Shown piece by piece: positions 38,197 through 47,347 of a stretch of 64,000 bases of DNA (its first letter is position 1; each line of letters starts with the position of its first letter). The translations under genes were made by a program, and so were the position numbers. Below the pieces are notes generated by a model that made no database searches, was not told the origin of the DNA, and was given only the letters and a program-made list of their open reading frames with translations. The stretch comes from an uncultured Muribaculaceae bacterium (GTDB lineage Bacteria > Bacteroidota > Bacteroidia > Bacteroidales > Muribaculaceae), in contig CAJTPK010000016.1 in NCBI GenBank assembly GCA_910578075.1, positions 1 to 64,000 on the forward strand, in the 5' to 3' direction.

Positions 38197-39467
38197 TTAT
38201 GATTTTTTTCTGTTGAAATTATCAATTGCTATCTTGTATAGCTGATTGAATTTCTTCCTTCGTTCAGGCCAAAGGTATTTAGACGCTTCATTTATTACAT
38301 TTTGAGCTTTCTCAATTAGAATATTCGGATTTTCACAAATCATATCAATTGTATCTGCAATACTCTGAATCAAATGTTCCTCGATGTCTATCTTTATTGG
38401 AAATCCTGCAGTGCTTGTAACTGTGTCATGCATTCCGCAATGATCCAATGATAATGTTGGAACGCCAGCTTCCATGGCCTCCCATACAACTGTTGGATTA
38501 CCTTCCATAATAGATGTCAGAATATTCAAGTGAGATGTTTTAAATAATGCTCCGACTTCCTCTCTTGTAAGTTTACCATGGAATGTCACGATTTCTTCAA
38601 GGTTATTATTAAGTACATATTTTTTCAAAGACTTTTCAAGAGGTCCATTGCCTACTATATTAAGTCTGATATCGGTTTTATGTGACATTAACGAGATTGA
38701 TTTCAGAAGAAGAATGTTGTTCTTACGACCATCCAGTGTACCAACTGTAATTAGCGTTAAGGGTTTGTGATTATTAAATTTTTCATAGTGTAATTGGGGT
38801 TCATGACGCAAGCAATTTTCAGGCATGTATTCGCTATCAATATTATATTTATCTTTTAAAGCTTTTTGATTCTCAGAAGTTGCAGCAATTACTACATCGA
38901 TTGAATTAAAGCTTTGCGAATAGTCCTATTGAATTTTGTAGATATATATCCTGTTGCTGAACGTATAAATTGATGTATTCTCTCCTTAGTCCCTGTATTA
39001 TCTAATAATAATTTATTAGTATTTAGCAAACCACCCATCGGACCACGCATATACGGTAGATTGATTTTCCAAAGATATCCTTGTTCACGATAACCAATAG
39101 GTCCCAGATAATGTATCAAATCATAGGTTTCGCCATTGTTAATTAATTTCTTGGCTCTTTTATATGCAGTCTTATGCCATATTCGATAAGCTGGGAAATA
39201 GGAATAAATAAAATATCCTTTTTTATTGGGCCAATTCAGGATCCTTGAGAAAATGTTAGGTTTGACAAATTCGAATTTAACATTTGGAAGAGAGTTGGAT
39301 TTCAGCCACTCTTGCAAATCACTATTGTCACCCAACTCAGAGCCGGCACATCCATATAAAATAGTTAGCTCATTTTCCTTAGACATTTCTAAAATATAAT
39401 TCCAAGCGACTGAGAATTCACTGCCCCGGAATGGAGAAAGATATGCTGCTAAGACTAATATTTTCAT
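38197..39467 (-). pseudogene. GT4 glycosyltransferase split by a one-base deletion
   Basis: The first frame (39467 to 38892) carries the GT-B N-terminal half (MKILVLAAYLSPFRGSE...) and stops at 38892. The C-terminal donor half (38826 to 38197) has VGTLDGRKNNILLLKS and MEGNPTVVWEAMEAGVP, the EX7E site. Between them the other frame reads IDVVIAATSENQKALKDKY with no stop, joining both. Adding one A near 38905 (TTAATTC to TTAAATTC on the coding strand) restores about 423 residues. Unlike the other two breaks it is a deletion in a very short run. Confidence 0.75.
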
Positions 39468-39482
39468 TGTTTTTGAGATTTC

Positions 39483-40631
39483 TTAAGATTTATTCTTGTA
39501 ATTTACAACAATGGAATCAATGGTAGCACTTATTTCTTTTCCCCAATGCTCCCAATTAAGTTTTGAATTATATAAATCTCGTGCCCTTATACTCATCATA
39601 TTTAATTCTCCATTCTGTGCCTTTTCTTTTATGGATTTGCCAAAATCTATTCCAGTCGAACCAATTGGTAACTTGTAGCCATTTACCCCGTCAATTATAT
39701 AGTTTCCTATGCCGCCAGTGTCATGTGTGAAAACAGGAAGAGAGTATGCGGATGCCTCTGCAAATGAAATGGCAGAGCATTCTGCAACCGTAGGTAATAA
39801 CAAAGCATGAGAATTTTTTAATAATGAGACAAGTTTATTATAATCTCCGGTGTTATTTTTGTTCAGGAATCCGTGATATTCAACAAACGGTAATTTTGAA
39901 ATATTCTCATTAAGTTTTTTTATTCCTGCGATGTGTAGCTTTGTAGAGATTCCATTGTCATTTAACCATCTTACAGCCTCTACTGCAATGTCTCCTCCTT
40001 TTCGTATCCAGTCAACGCCAAGGAAAAGTAATTCTAATTGTTTATTGAGATTATAAGGCACTTTATCATTGACAATATCCTTTTCATCGATATTTGCACC
40101 GAATTCAACGACATTAATCTTATTCGGTTCTACTTTTAAATCATTTAAAGCTGAATCTTTTGCCCAATCTGATGAGACAATTATGATGTCTGATCGTTTC
40201 ATGGCTTTATTTTCGGCTTCAATGCCCTGACGCTTATTTGATTCAGTAAGATTATGAAAGTAATAATCTATCATTGCAGGAAATGTAGCATCTGTAAAAT
40301 ATATTATCGGTTTCTTTATTGATTCGAGATTAGCTAAGGTAGGCATACAAAAGAAAGCAGCAACAATATCACAGTTATTAAAAGACTCTACTTCTACTTT
40401 TTTATACATGCATTTATAGAAATACCTATTTAAAGCTGGAATTACATTGTATCCGCACAGTAAGTATAATGCTTTTATAAGGTATTTAAAATATTTTGCA
40501 AATCTCCTTTGTCTTATTGGTATCCATTTTAATTCTCCAATTTTACTCAACTGTTGAACCATTTTATAATTAGTGCCGGATGAGGCTTTCCTGTCCGAAG
40601 GTGCATGTTCACTCAAATAACCGATTTTCAT
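39483..40631 (-). CDS. GT4 family glycosyltransferase
   Basis: A 382-residue GT-B enzyme, intact. The N-terminal domain starts MKIGYLSEHAPSDRKASSGT. The C-terminal donor domain has LLFLGVDWIRKGGDIAVEA (the sugar-nucleotide phosphate contact) and AECSAISFAEASAYSLP, the EX7E pattern. It starts about 110 bases downstream of the next GT4 gene's stop and is in line with the locus. Acceptor and donor are unknown. Confidence 0.85.
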   Translation of the reverse strand: MKIGYLSEHAPSDRKASSGTNYKMVQQLSKIGELKWIPIRQRRFAKYFKYLIKALYLLCGYNVIPALNRYFYKCMYKKVEVESFNNCDIVAAFFCMPTLANLESIKKPIIYFTDATFPAMIDYYFHNLTESNKRQGIEAENKAMKRSDIIIVSSDWAKDSALNDLKVEPNKINVVEFGANIDEKDIVNDKVPYNLNKQLELLFLGVDWIRKGGDIAVEAVRWLNDNGISTKLHIAGIKKLNENISKLPFVEYHGFLNKNNTGDYNKLVSLLKNSHALLLPTVAECSAISFAEASAYSLPVFTHDTGGIGNYIIDGVNGYKLPIGSTGIDFGKSIKEKAQNGELNMMSIRARDLYNSKLNWEHWGKEISATIDSIVVNYKNKS

Positions 40632-40739
40632 TATTTATAAAAATTATCATTGTAATAACTCAAGTTCATGTCTCCTGATGCCATTTATCTGCTTTATCGA
40701 AATTTTCAGAATAAATGTTCTTATTAAGAATCAATTTAA

Positions 40740-41768
40740 CTATAAAATTGCTCTCCAACGGGACGCAATTTTATCTGATTGGTATTCTTCCCCTGTGGCA
40801 ATTGCTGCTGCTCTTAACTCTTGATACATTGAGTTGGGCAATTCGATTGCTTTGTTTATTGATAATTCAATCTCACCTTCTTTTGAAATAAAACCGGATA
40901 GATTGTCAATAATAATTTCTTTAGGACCTGGATGGTCTGTTGTAATTGGGACACATCCGCAAGCCATGCTTTCAATTATAGATATACCGAATAATTCTTC
41001 CCAAGATCCAACACGTTTTGAATTCATGATTAGAAATGAATGTGAAGAATATATCGGAATGAGATTGTTTAAACCATTTATAAATCCGATGTAATTTATA
41101 TTCGTATATCTTTCAGCATATGATTTGACAATATCTTCAAGATCTCCAGAACCGGCTATAGTAAGAGTTGCCTCAGAGTGCCTTGCAAAAATTTCAAGAA
41201 GTTCGGAAATACCTTTACATTTTACGAGACGTCCAACGTAAATGAAACTGTTATCTTTATATTTAGGAGTCGCTTTAATTATTGAAGAGTAAGAATGATT
41301 GACTACTGAAATATTTGTTCCATCGGAATAACCATGTGTTATTAATTCCTCTTTAGTTTTATTACTGACGGCAAAAATTTGAGACACATTATTTGTAAAT
41401 CTTTTCCATTTATTTTTTAGATGTTCTGATTTTGTTGGTTGAGCCATATTAGAGCCGTTCCAAGAAGTAAAAGATGTATGATAATATAATTCATGATTCT
41501 GTAGTGCTCTACATAACCAAGGAAGATATTTGTTAAATGGTGCTATCCCCAACACGATCTTTTGATCATGTTTGAAGGGTAATGTTAGCATCGTATAAAT
41601 TGAAATGAATGCTGATTTATATCTTCTGTGATAGAATGCAGCTAAGATTCCTCTGATGGTGAATACGCCCATGGTTACTTTATAACCATTCTTATTAGCA
41701 AGTGAGACCAAAGCATTGTAATGAGAAGGTGCCCCATGTTCATGCAAAACATAGATATGCTTATTCAT
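40740..41768 (-). CDS. GT4 family glycosyltransferase
   Basis: A 342-residue GT-B enzyme. NSFIYVGRLVKCKGISELLE marks the donor-binding domain, and EELFGISIIESMACGCVPI gives the EX7E motif. The start overlaps the end of the flippase gene by 4 bases (ATGA type), so the two are translationally coupled. Confidence 0.85.
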   Translation of the reverse strand: MNKHIYVLHEHGAPSHYNALVSLANKNGYKVTMGVFTIRGILAAFYHRRYKSAFISIYTMLTLPFKHDQKIVLGIAPFNKYLPWLCRALQNHELYYHTSFTSWNGSNMAQPTKSEHLKNKWKRFTNNVSQIFAVSNKTKEELITHGYSDGTNISVVNHSYSSIIKATPKYKDNSFIYVGRLVKCKGISELLEIFARHSEATLTIAGSGDLEDIVKSYAERYTNINYIGFINGLNNLIPIYSSHSFLIMNSKRVGSWEELFGISIIESMACGCVPITTDHPGPKEIIIDNLSGFISKEGEIELSINKAIELPNSMYQELRAAAIATGEEYQSDKIASRWRAIL

Positions 41769-43276
41769 CGTTTTATAAAAGATTTCAATTTATTCCGTTC
41801 TGTAACATTTAGCCCTATTAACAGAACTGATATAACAGTAATTATGAATGATGCACTTGAGAAAATAAGTGCATTGATAAGGTTGTTTGGCTCGTAGAAT
41901 ATAATGCTGAATGGAAGTATAAATATTGAACAGAATAATGTTACAAAAATCTCTCTGAGTATTATATTCCGAGTCATTCTTAATAGGGATATATTTATAA
42001 TTTTGCTGTAAAAAATAAATTTACAAATCATGCAAAAGAAGCTGTTGAGTATACCGATAAAAAATGCATATTGCGGTGATAGATTACCAAATCTAAACCC
42101 TATGTATACTATGCTAAACATGATTATTTTAATACAACTTAAAGAAATAACAAATTTCTTGACTTTCCCAGTTGCTTGAATCGCAATATTTAATGTTCCC
42201 CCCATTCCTAAAATTAGCACTTCGATGAGAAGTAACAAAGTGAAACTATAGGTATATTCTGGCACATCAACTAACCAAATCTGTAAAAGTTGCTTCATGC
42301 AAAAAAATGCAGGAATTACCATAACCAAAATTAGATAATAGGATAGTCGAGATGACTGGACTACAAGGGAGTGCATGTCCTTATATTCAGATGTGGCATA
42401 ATGTTTTGTAATTTGAGGAGATGCTGCACTTTGGAAATTCCCAGCAAAACTCATCATCACGCCTTTGACATTGTATGCAATTCCACGTGCGGCATTCGCA
42501 ACCGGTCCAAAAAAGATATTTAAAATAATATTTAATCCTTGATCCATCATTACATCTCCAAAATTGGAGAATAGATTCCAGCTGGAAAAACTTAAAATTT
42601 CCTTGAATTTTGATGGAGAATAAATGATGCCAATTTTGCATTCATGAAAATGCCGAGCTGAATAGATATAGTATATAAAAGTGATAATGCCTACTACACT
42701 CGCTACTAATATTGAATAAAATGCTAATTTATCCCAGGGGGATATTATTAGCAGATATACTATGCCAAGTTTTAATACGGATTCTACAATACTGATATAT
42801 GCATAAAAATTCATGCGCTCATGAGCTATGATCAGAGCATTAAATGGAATACGTATAATGTTTAGTATCAATGAAAGTAATGAAAACTGATAAACGTAAT
42901 GAGCCGCTACGTATCGGTCAGTCGCAAGATTGAGCTTATTTTTTATAAACCATAATCCTAAAGTCTCACCAACAATTATAATGCCCAATACTATAAGAAG
43001 ATAGATAGTAAGTGTCGTTTTAAAAGTATCAAGGCGGCTCTTTGCGGTGCCTTTGCCTAATTCGAATGAAAAGAATCGTGTAGATGCATTGGACATTGTA
43101 GACGTAAGAAATGTCAACATTGCAACGACTCCTCCAATTACGTTATATATGCCAAAATCTGTGACACCAAGCACATTCAGAACAACCCTTGTTGTATAAA
43201 GTGTCACTAAGACGGTTATAATTAGCCGTATATATAAGAATATGGTATTTTTTAGAACTAACTTATGGTTAGTCAT
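41765..43276 (-). CDS. Wzx-like oligosaccharide flippase
   Basis: A 503-residue integral membrane protein of the polysaccharide-biosynthesis (MATE/MOP) superfamily with about 12-14 helices. TTRVVLNVLGVTDFGIYNVIGG at the N-terminus is the conserved first loop of the family (split here: TTRVVLNVLGVTDFGIYN). It would flip lipid-linked repeat units across the inner membrane for polymerisation by Wzy. It is the first polysaccharide gene after the defence cluster. Confidence 0.88.
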   Translation of the reverse strand: MTNHKLVLKNTIFLYIRLIITVLVTLYTTRVVLNVLGVTDFGIYNVIGGVVAMLTFLTSTMSNASTRFFSFELGKGTAKSRLDTFKTTLTIYLLIVLGIIIVGETLGLWFIKNKLNLATDRYVAAHYVYQFSLLSLILNIIRIPFNALIIAHERMNFYAYISIVESVLKLGIVYLLIISPWDKLAFYSILVASVVGIITFIYYIYSARHFHECKIGIIYSPSKFKEILSFSSWNLFSNFGDVMMDQGLNIILNIFFGPVANAARGIAYNVKGVMMSFAGNFQSAASPQITKHYATSEYKDMHSLVVQSSRLSYYLILVMVIPAFFCMKQLLQIWLVDVPEYTYSFTLLLLIEVLILGMGGTLNIAIQATGKVKKFVISLSCIKIIMFSIVYIGFRFGNLSPQYAFFIGILNSFFCMICKFIFYSKIINISLLRMTRNIILREIFVTLFCSIFILPFSIIFYEPNNLINALIFSSASFIITVISVLLIGLNVTERNKLKSFIKR

Positions 43277-43446
43277 AGTAAGAAATAAAATTTAACAATA
43301 TGATAGTTATTGAATAATCTTAGGTATATGGGCAAAGTATCGGCCGGCTTCTTTCGGAAACCGGCTATCAGTTGATTATATATTTTATTGAAGCTGTATT
43401 GAGGAGGGTAGAGGAGCGCGATACGCGTTATTTTATTACAATTCCT

Positions 43447-43743
43447 TTATCGTATGACATAGATAGCATCTTTTTCTATTTGTGACAGAAAATAGGGTCG
43501 AAGATAGTCATGTCGCCTGATTAAATCAACAGATACTCCTAATATATCTTGCAGATAATTTTTTAGACGCAATACTTTATATGCTACTGGAGGCATGTCA
43601 ACAAATAAATCCACATCGCTGTTTTCTGAGTTGTCGCCTCTCGCCATAGACCCGAACAAACACATAGACTTGACTCCATATTCATCTTTTATGTATGGAG
43701 CTTCTCGTGTCAATAATTCTATGCATTCTTTACGGGTACGCAT
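43447..43743 (-). CDS. MNT-type nucleotidyltransferase
   Basis: A 98-residue minimal nucleotidyltransferase with the active-site block LFGSMARGDNSENSDVDLFV (about residues 29-48). No HEPN gene follows, so it is an orphan antitoxin-like protein. It is preceded by a short frame that looks like the beginning of an AbiEii-type toxin and by an XRE/DUF6922-like regulator, a mixed arrangement that suggests replacement of one toxin-antitoxin gene by another. Confidence 0.82.
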   Translation of the reverse strand: MRTRKECIELLTREAPYIKDEYGVKSMCLFGSMARGDNSENSDVDLFVDMPPVAYKVLRLKNYLQDILGVSVDLIRRHDYLRPYFLSQIEKDAIYVIR

Positions 43744-43850
43744 TCTTTTATGATTGATCGCAATCTAAAATGAGAGAATAAAGAGTCCCCTATCAACTCT
43801 TTAAGAATTTCTGCTAATTCGCTCTTGACAGATTCGTAATGGAGAGACAT
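43719..43850 (-). pseudogene. Probable N-terminal remnant of an AbiEii-type nucleotidyltransferase toxin
   Basis: A 43-codon frame starting ATG 43850. MSLHYESVKSELAEILKELI and the following SLFSHFRL resemble the first 30 residues of Bacteroidales AbiEii-like toxins, which continue with an '(L)VGGTALAL' block; here the similarity ends just before that block. It overlaps the MNT gene start by 25 bases in another frame. Recognition is by eye and weak. Confidence 0.4.
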
Positions 43851-43858
43851 GATTATGG

Positions 43859-44284
43859 CTATAAATTATAGAAGCGGTTGATGGCGGCGCGTTCTGTGGC
43901 ATTGCCGTAGCGGGATACGCGTTTTATGATGAAACTGCGATTCTTTTTCCAATCGAGGGTGGACATATCTATGTCCCAGAATACACAGTTGCGGATTGCG
44001 GGATGATCTCCAGTCAGTATTATTGAGTTGATAATACTTTGTTGTTCCTTCTGGTAGGTCTGAATACGCTGTAGGAAATACGGTTCGTAATCAAACATAC
44101 TCTCAATCTTTTGTGAAAGTTGTCTACCGATATTGCGATGTCCGTTGATGATACCATTGAGATGACTGTAAGATATTCCGATCTGTCGAGACAAATGAAT
44201 CTGGGAGATACCTCTCTTCTGGAGATCCCTCCTGATGATTTTACCGACAGGAATGGTCTTATATGTCTCAAATCTCTTTTGCAT
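43859..44284 (-). CDS. XRE-type regulator with DUF6922-like C-terminus (antitoxin)
   Basis: A 141-residue DNA-binding protein. The helix-turn-helix GISQIHLSRQIGISYSHLNG spans about residues 25-44. The C-terminal part CVFWDIDMSTLDW..., ending IIKRVSRYG, fits the domain I know as DUF6922, which in Bacteroidales is usually encoded before an AbiEii-like toxin. It probably autoregulates the short cluster downstream. The start lies 76 bases after the DUF4435 gene's stop. Confidence 0.75.
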   Translation of the reverse strand: MQKRFETYKTIPVGKIIRRDLQKRGISQIHLSRQIGISYSHLNGIINGHRNIGRQLSQKIESMFDYEPYFLQRIQTYQKEQQSIINSIILTGDHPAIRNCVFWDIDMSTLDWKKNRSFIIKRVSRYGNATERAAINRFYNL

Positions 44285-44360
44285 CTTTATTGGATTGATT
44301 GCAAAGATAATAAAACTTTTTCTTTAAACCAATTCCAGCGAATGATGGTTCATCTGTTGT

Positions 44361-45197
44361 CTAATTGAATATGTCTCGCGGCGCAAACCAGTTCGACAGG
44401 GAACGCGCTAATTTAGTTGCAACAAATTCCCCTTTGGGATACAATTCTATGTAGCCGGATATAATATCACTTTTTTTTGGTTGATCCTTGATTCCTTTGA
44501 GATGTTGTATCTCAGTATGGAGCATTCGGAAATAATCATGACCATTATGAAGTTGTTCCCATTCTGCGTCTCTGCGATTGGATTCGAATTCCAGTACAAA
44601 ATCGGGGTCTATGTGGCGTTGAGTCTCTTTCTGACAAGAGTTGAGCTTGTCTACACAATCTTTGATACTAAGATTTGAAAACTCATGTGTATTAGCTTTG
44701 AATGCAATCTTCTTATCAGTATCCTCGTTCTGCTCATTGGCCCATCTTACATATGAGTAGTTTCTGATCTTGGAAATAATGTCATCATGAAGTTTAGCGG
44801 CATTGTTTGCTGTCACGTTATAACTCAATGCAATGTCGTTTGTCCGTTGGGCAGATATTACGGTCATTTCCCAATCGTGGCAATCTGACACGAATAAATT
44901 CTCGTATTCCGGCTCTATTCCGTCAAGATGGGAAAAGTCAGCATCATTTATCGCAGCCAACCTTTCTTTAAAATAAGGATTGAGATTCTGTAATACCGTT
45001 GTAGTCCATTTATGACCGTTCATTATGCCGAATACTACTTTATTGCGTGATAGATAACGTTCATAAAAGTCTCTGTCGTCTGCGCCTTCGATGGCAATGA
45101 CTATTTTGTCACGGTTCATGGGACTGTTGAGAAGACCTTTGACATAAGATGTCATTTCCCCCGATAAATCCTGAGATAATCTTCTGACAGAATTCAT
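44361..45197 (-). CDS. DUF4435 (TOPRIM-like) protein, AriB-like effector
   Basis: A 278-residue protein of the DUF4435 family. The TOPRIM-like acidic sites are IAIEGADDRDFY (Glu37, Asp40/41), AAINDADFSH (Asp85, Asp87) and SDCHDWEM (Asp105, Glu110). DUF4435 is the AriB nuclease of PARIS, where an ATPase (AriA) holds it inactive until a phage anti-restriction protein is sensed. Its start overlaps the ATPase stop by 4 bases, so production of the two is coupled. That it acts as the toxic effector is inference from the family. Confidence 0.85.
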   Translation of the reverse strand: MNSVRRLSQDLSGEMTSYVKGLLNSPMNRDKIVIAIEGADDRDFYERYLSRNKVVFGIMNGHKWTTTVLQNLNPYFKERLAAINDADFSHLDGIEPEYENLFVSDCHDWEMTVISAQRTNDIALSYNVTANNAAKLHDDIISKIRNYSYVRWANEQNEDTDKKIAFKANTHEFSNLSIKDCVDKLNSCQKETQRHIDPDFVLEFESNRRDAEWEQLHNGHDYFRMLHTEIQHLKGIKDQPKKSDIISGYIELYPKGEFVATKLARSLSNWFAPRDIFN

Positions 45198-46459
45198 ATC
45201 TTCTCTGACTGCTCGTAAAGATCATAACATAGATTCCACATCCCTCCGATTATCTGAGGTGAGTGGGTGGCTATCATGACACGAATTTTTCTCTGACGGG
45301 CGATATTCGTGATGTCTTTCATGAATTCGTTCTGCCAGGCTACATGCAAGGATATTTCCGGTTCGTCAATCAAAAGAATATCTCCCTCTTTGAGGTCAAA
45401 AATAAAATTATATAGCATTATAATCTCATTCTTTTCACCGCTTGAGAGTTTGTCTAAAGGAATCGTTGCTATTGATGATCCTGATGAGAACCTGATACCA
45501 TCTTTGTATGAAATCGTAATACTTTTATTGCTGAAGCATTTGTTCTGAATCATTGATGTGAAAATATCAAGTTCGTTCAGAATGCCATCGTAAGATGAAA
45601 GTTTCTTAATAGTTTCAGTTACAAAGCAATTCAAGATATGTGATTTGTCTTTCCTATATTCCGGAATTTTGTATGATGAATTGAGGTCATATCTTTTCAG
45701 ATGCTCTATTTTCTCCTTGAGTGTTATGACAGCGGCACTGTAGTCCTGCTCGCTTATGCATTCATCTGACTTCATAAGCACCTCAATGAAATTGGAGTCG
45801 ATATCCTGAGATTTTACCAGATAATTGAAATAGGCTTCGCTGAGTTTTCCTTTTAAGGACTCAGAAATGTCTTTAACCGCTTCGGTATGCTCTTCTTCAG
45901 ATATATTGAATAATCTCTGCGATTTAATAAATTTGGTATCCGTCTTTCCGGATTGCAGCAGGGTGAACAAACCGAGAGCTTTCTGGGACTTGATGATTTC
46001 CGTTACAATGTTTATACGTTTTTCAAGTTCACTTGGAGTCTCATTCTCTTCATCCTGATTATTGTATCTAAACCAGAAATGCCTTTTATTTGATGTGTTT
46101 ATTCTATCCTGGTCAATCTTGAAAGATCCGAGTCTATTATTATCTGCGCCAATGAAGATGAATTCCACTTGCTTCTGCGGGACAGTCACCTCATCCTGAT
46201 TGCCGGAATTTTTTTTGTTATCTTCATTGATTGACAATATATGAACTTTGAATTCTTCAAAATCAGCAATAATCTCGGAAAAGGGGATTTCGTGAAAATA
46301 CAAAAGGTCATTGTTGGAAAGAGCCTCGATTATCGTGAATATTGTGGTCTTTCCGTAGCCGTTGGGTCCTGTTATTATCATTGTTTCCCCCTCCCTTGGG
46401 ACAGAGAGGAAGTAATCATAGCAATTAAACAGACCTTTGATGTCAAGCGACCTAAGCAT
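45194..46459 (-). CDS. AAA/ABC-type ATPase, AriA-like
   Basis: A 421-residue ATPase with Walker A GPNGYGKT (31-38), ABC-type signature LSSGEKNE (338-345), Walker B ILLIDEPEISLH (361-372) and the switch histidine in ATHSPQII. The helical insert (about 130-320) replaces the coiled coil, as in AriA of PARIS and other defence ATPases. Together with the overlapping DUF4435 gene this is the PARIS arrangement. The upstream HNH gene, 3 bases away, is not part of the standard PARIS pair. Confidence 0.87.
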   Translation of the reverse strand: MLRSLDIKGLFNCYDYFLSVPREGETMIITGPNGYGKTTIFTIIEALSNNDLLYFHEIPFSEIIADFEEFKVHILSINEDNKKNSGNQDEVTVPQKQVEFIFIGADNNRLGSFKIDQDRINTSNKRHFWFRYNNQDEENETPSELEKRINIVTEIIKSQKALGLFTLLQSGKTDTKFIKSQRLFNISEEEHTEAVKDISESLKGKLSEAYFNYLVKSQDIDSNFIEVLMKSDECISEQDYSAAVITLKEKIEHLKRYDLNSSYKIPEYRKDKSHILNCFVTETIKKLSSYDGILNELDIFTSMIQNKCFSNKSITISYKDGIRFSSGSSIATIPLDKLSSGEKNEIIMLYNFIFDLKEGDILLIDEPEISLHVAWQNEFMKDITNIARQRKIRVMIATHSPQIIGGMWNLCYDLYEQSEKI

Positions 46460-46462
46460 TTC

Positions 46463-46840
46463 CTATAGAGTAAAATTGTATATTTCTTTTAGTTCGGCTA
46501 ATTTTTTTGCGTTTATCCTACGCTCTCTTTCATCAGCCACATTCTCAAATCCTTCGAAGCGCATGACACTTTTGTAAAGAGGAAAGCTGGAGCCTTTTGA
46601 TTCGGCATTTTGCCATTGCATTAATCTTAGATTTACATCGCTGTCATCTCCACCGAGCTCAACCGGATAAATATGGTCAATTACCCATCCGAAATTGGAA
46701 TTCAAAACTCCATATTTGCTGCGCATGACTACAGCTCCGCATGCATCCTTGCGGAACATCTTGGAATCGAGACCCTCTATTGTTGATGCTTTTTCCCAAA
46801 TCCGGTCTATTTCATCCTCAGAAAATGCGCTTTTATTCAT
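46463..46840 (-). CDS. HNH nuclease-like protein, first gene of the PARIS-like operon
   Basis: A 125-residue protein whose core GWVIDHIYPVELGGDDSDVN (residues 51-70) and QWQNAESKGSSFP contain the beta-beta-alpha metal HNH pattern: Asp55-His56, Asn70, Asn78 and Lys82. There is no DNA-binding domain beyond this, so it is a minimal HNH. It ends 3 bases before the AriA-like ATPase, so the three genes form one tight operon. The nuclease could be a second effector, a processing factor or the target-sensing part; nothing in the sequence decides. Confidence 0.8.
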   Translation of the reverse strand: MNKSAFSEDEIDRIWEKASTIEGLDSKMFRKDACGAVVMRSKYGVLNSNFGWVIDHIYPVELGGDDSDVNLRLMQWQNAESKGSSFPLYKSVMRFEGFENVADERERRINAKKLAELKEIYNFTL

Positions 46841-46930
46841 TTGTGCAGTAATTACTGTTTAATGACAAAATTAATTAAAAATATGGAATCCTGCAAATTT
46901 TATTGCTGCCGTCGGGTTGCTATCGGTAGT

Positions 46931-47347
46931 TCAGACGATGGTGGGTATGGCGCCGGAGTCGAGGCGGGCGGCGAGGAGGGTGAATCGGTTGGGAGAGGGA
47001 GTGGAGGAGAGGCGGAGGCGTGGAGAGAAATATTTTTTATCGGCAGGTCGCCCGAAGGCTATGCGGTGGTTGATGTCATACCATGTCAATATCCTATCGG
47101 ACTGGTTTTGCCGGGGATTATGCAGTAGTTTCTCAACTTAAAGCACCCAACGTTCAGCATAGCTTCTGATGTGGGTGAGGGTCTTATTGCGAGACGGCAC
47201 GGTGGAGAATCCCCCGCAGTTGCGGAACGCACTTGCAAGCAGATGCCCATATCCCTCGATTTCCTCGGGATTGCAGAAATCTACCTCGTCTACCGCGGGT
47301 AGTGTCAGAGTTTGCGGAGCAGCCGCTGGTCTTTGGGTATATGCCAT
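46931..47347 (-). pseudogene. Coding-like frame of 139 codons interrupted by one TAA
   Basis: The frame opens with ATG 47347 (MAYTQRPAAAPQT...), overlaps the NusG fusion's last 43 bases, and is open for 69 codons to a TAA at 47138. The same frame then stays open for 66 more codons (with WYDINHRIAFGRPADKKYFS and LAARLDSGAIPTIV) to a TGA at 46931. This second part has no start codon early on. I recognise no family. It may be one gene with a stop mutation, or a short real gene followed by chance. The other strand of 46910-47080 is strikingly purine-rich. Confidence 0.35.

Noticed and set aside
43320..43400. GC-rich hairpin (GCCGGCTTC...GAAACCGGC) as terminator of the wzx upstream region
   Set aside because: One internal mismatch and no T run on either strand; not strong enough to call.
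46841..47128. Glycine/glutamate-rich plus-strand frame
   Set aside because: The composition reflects a purine-rich stretch; the minus strand has the better coding frame.
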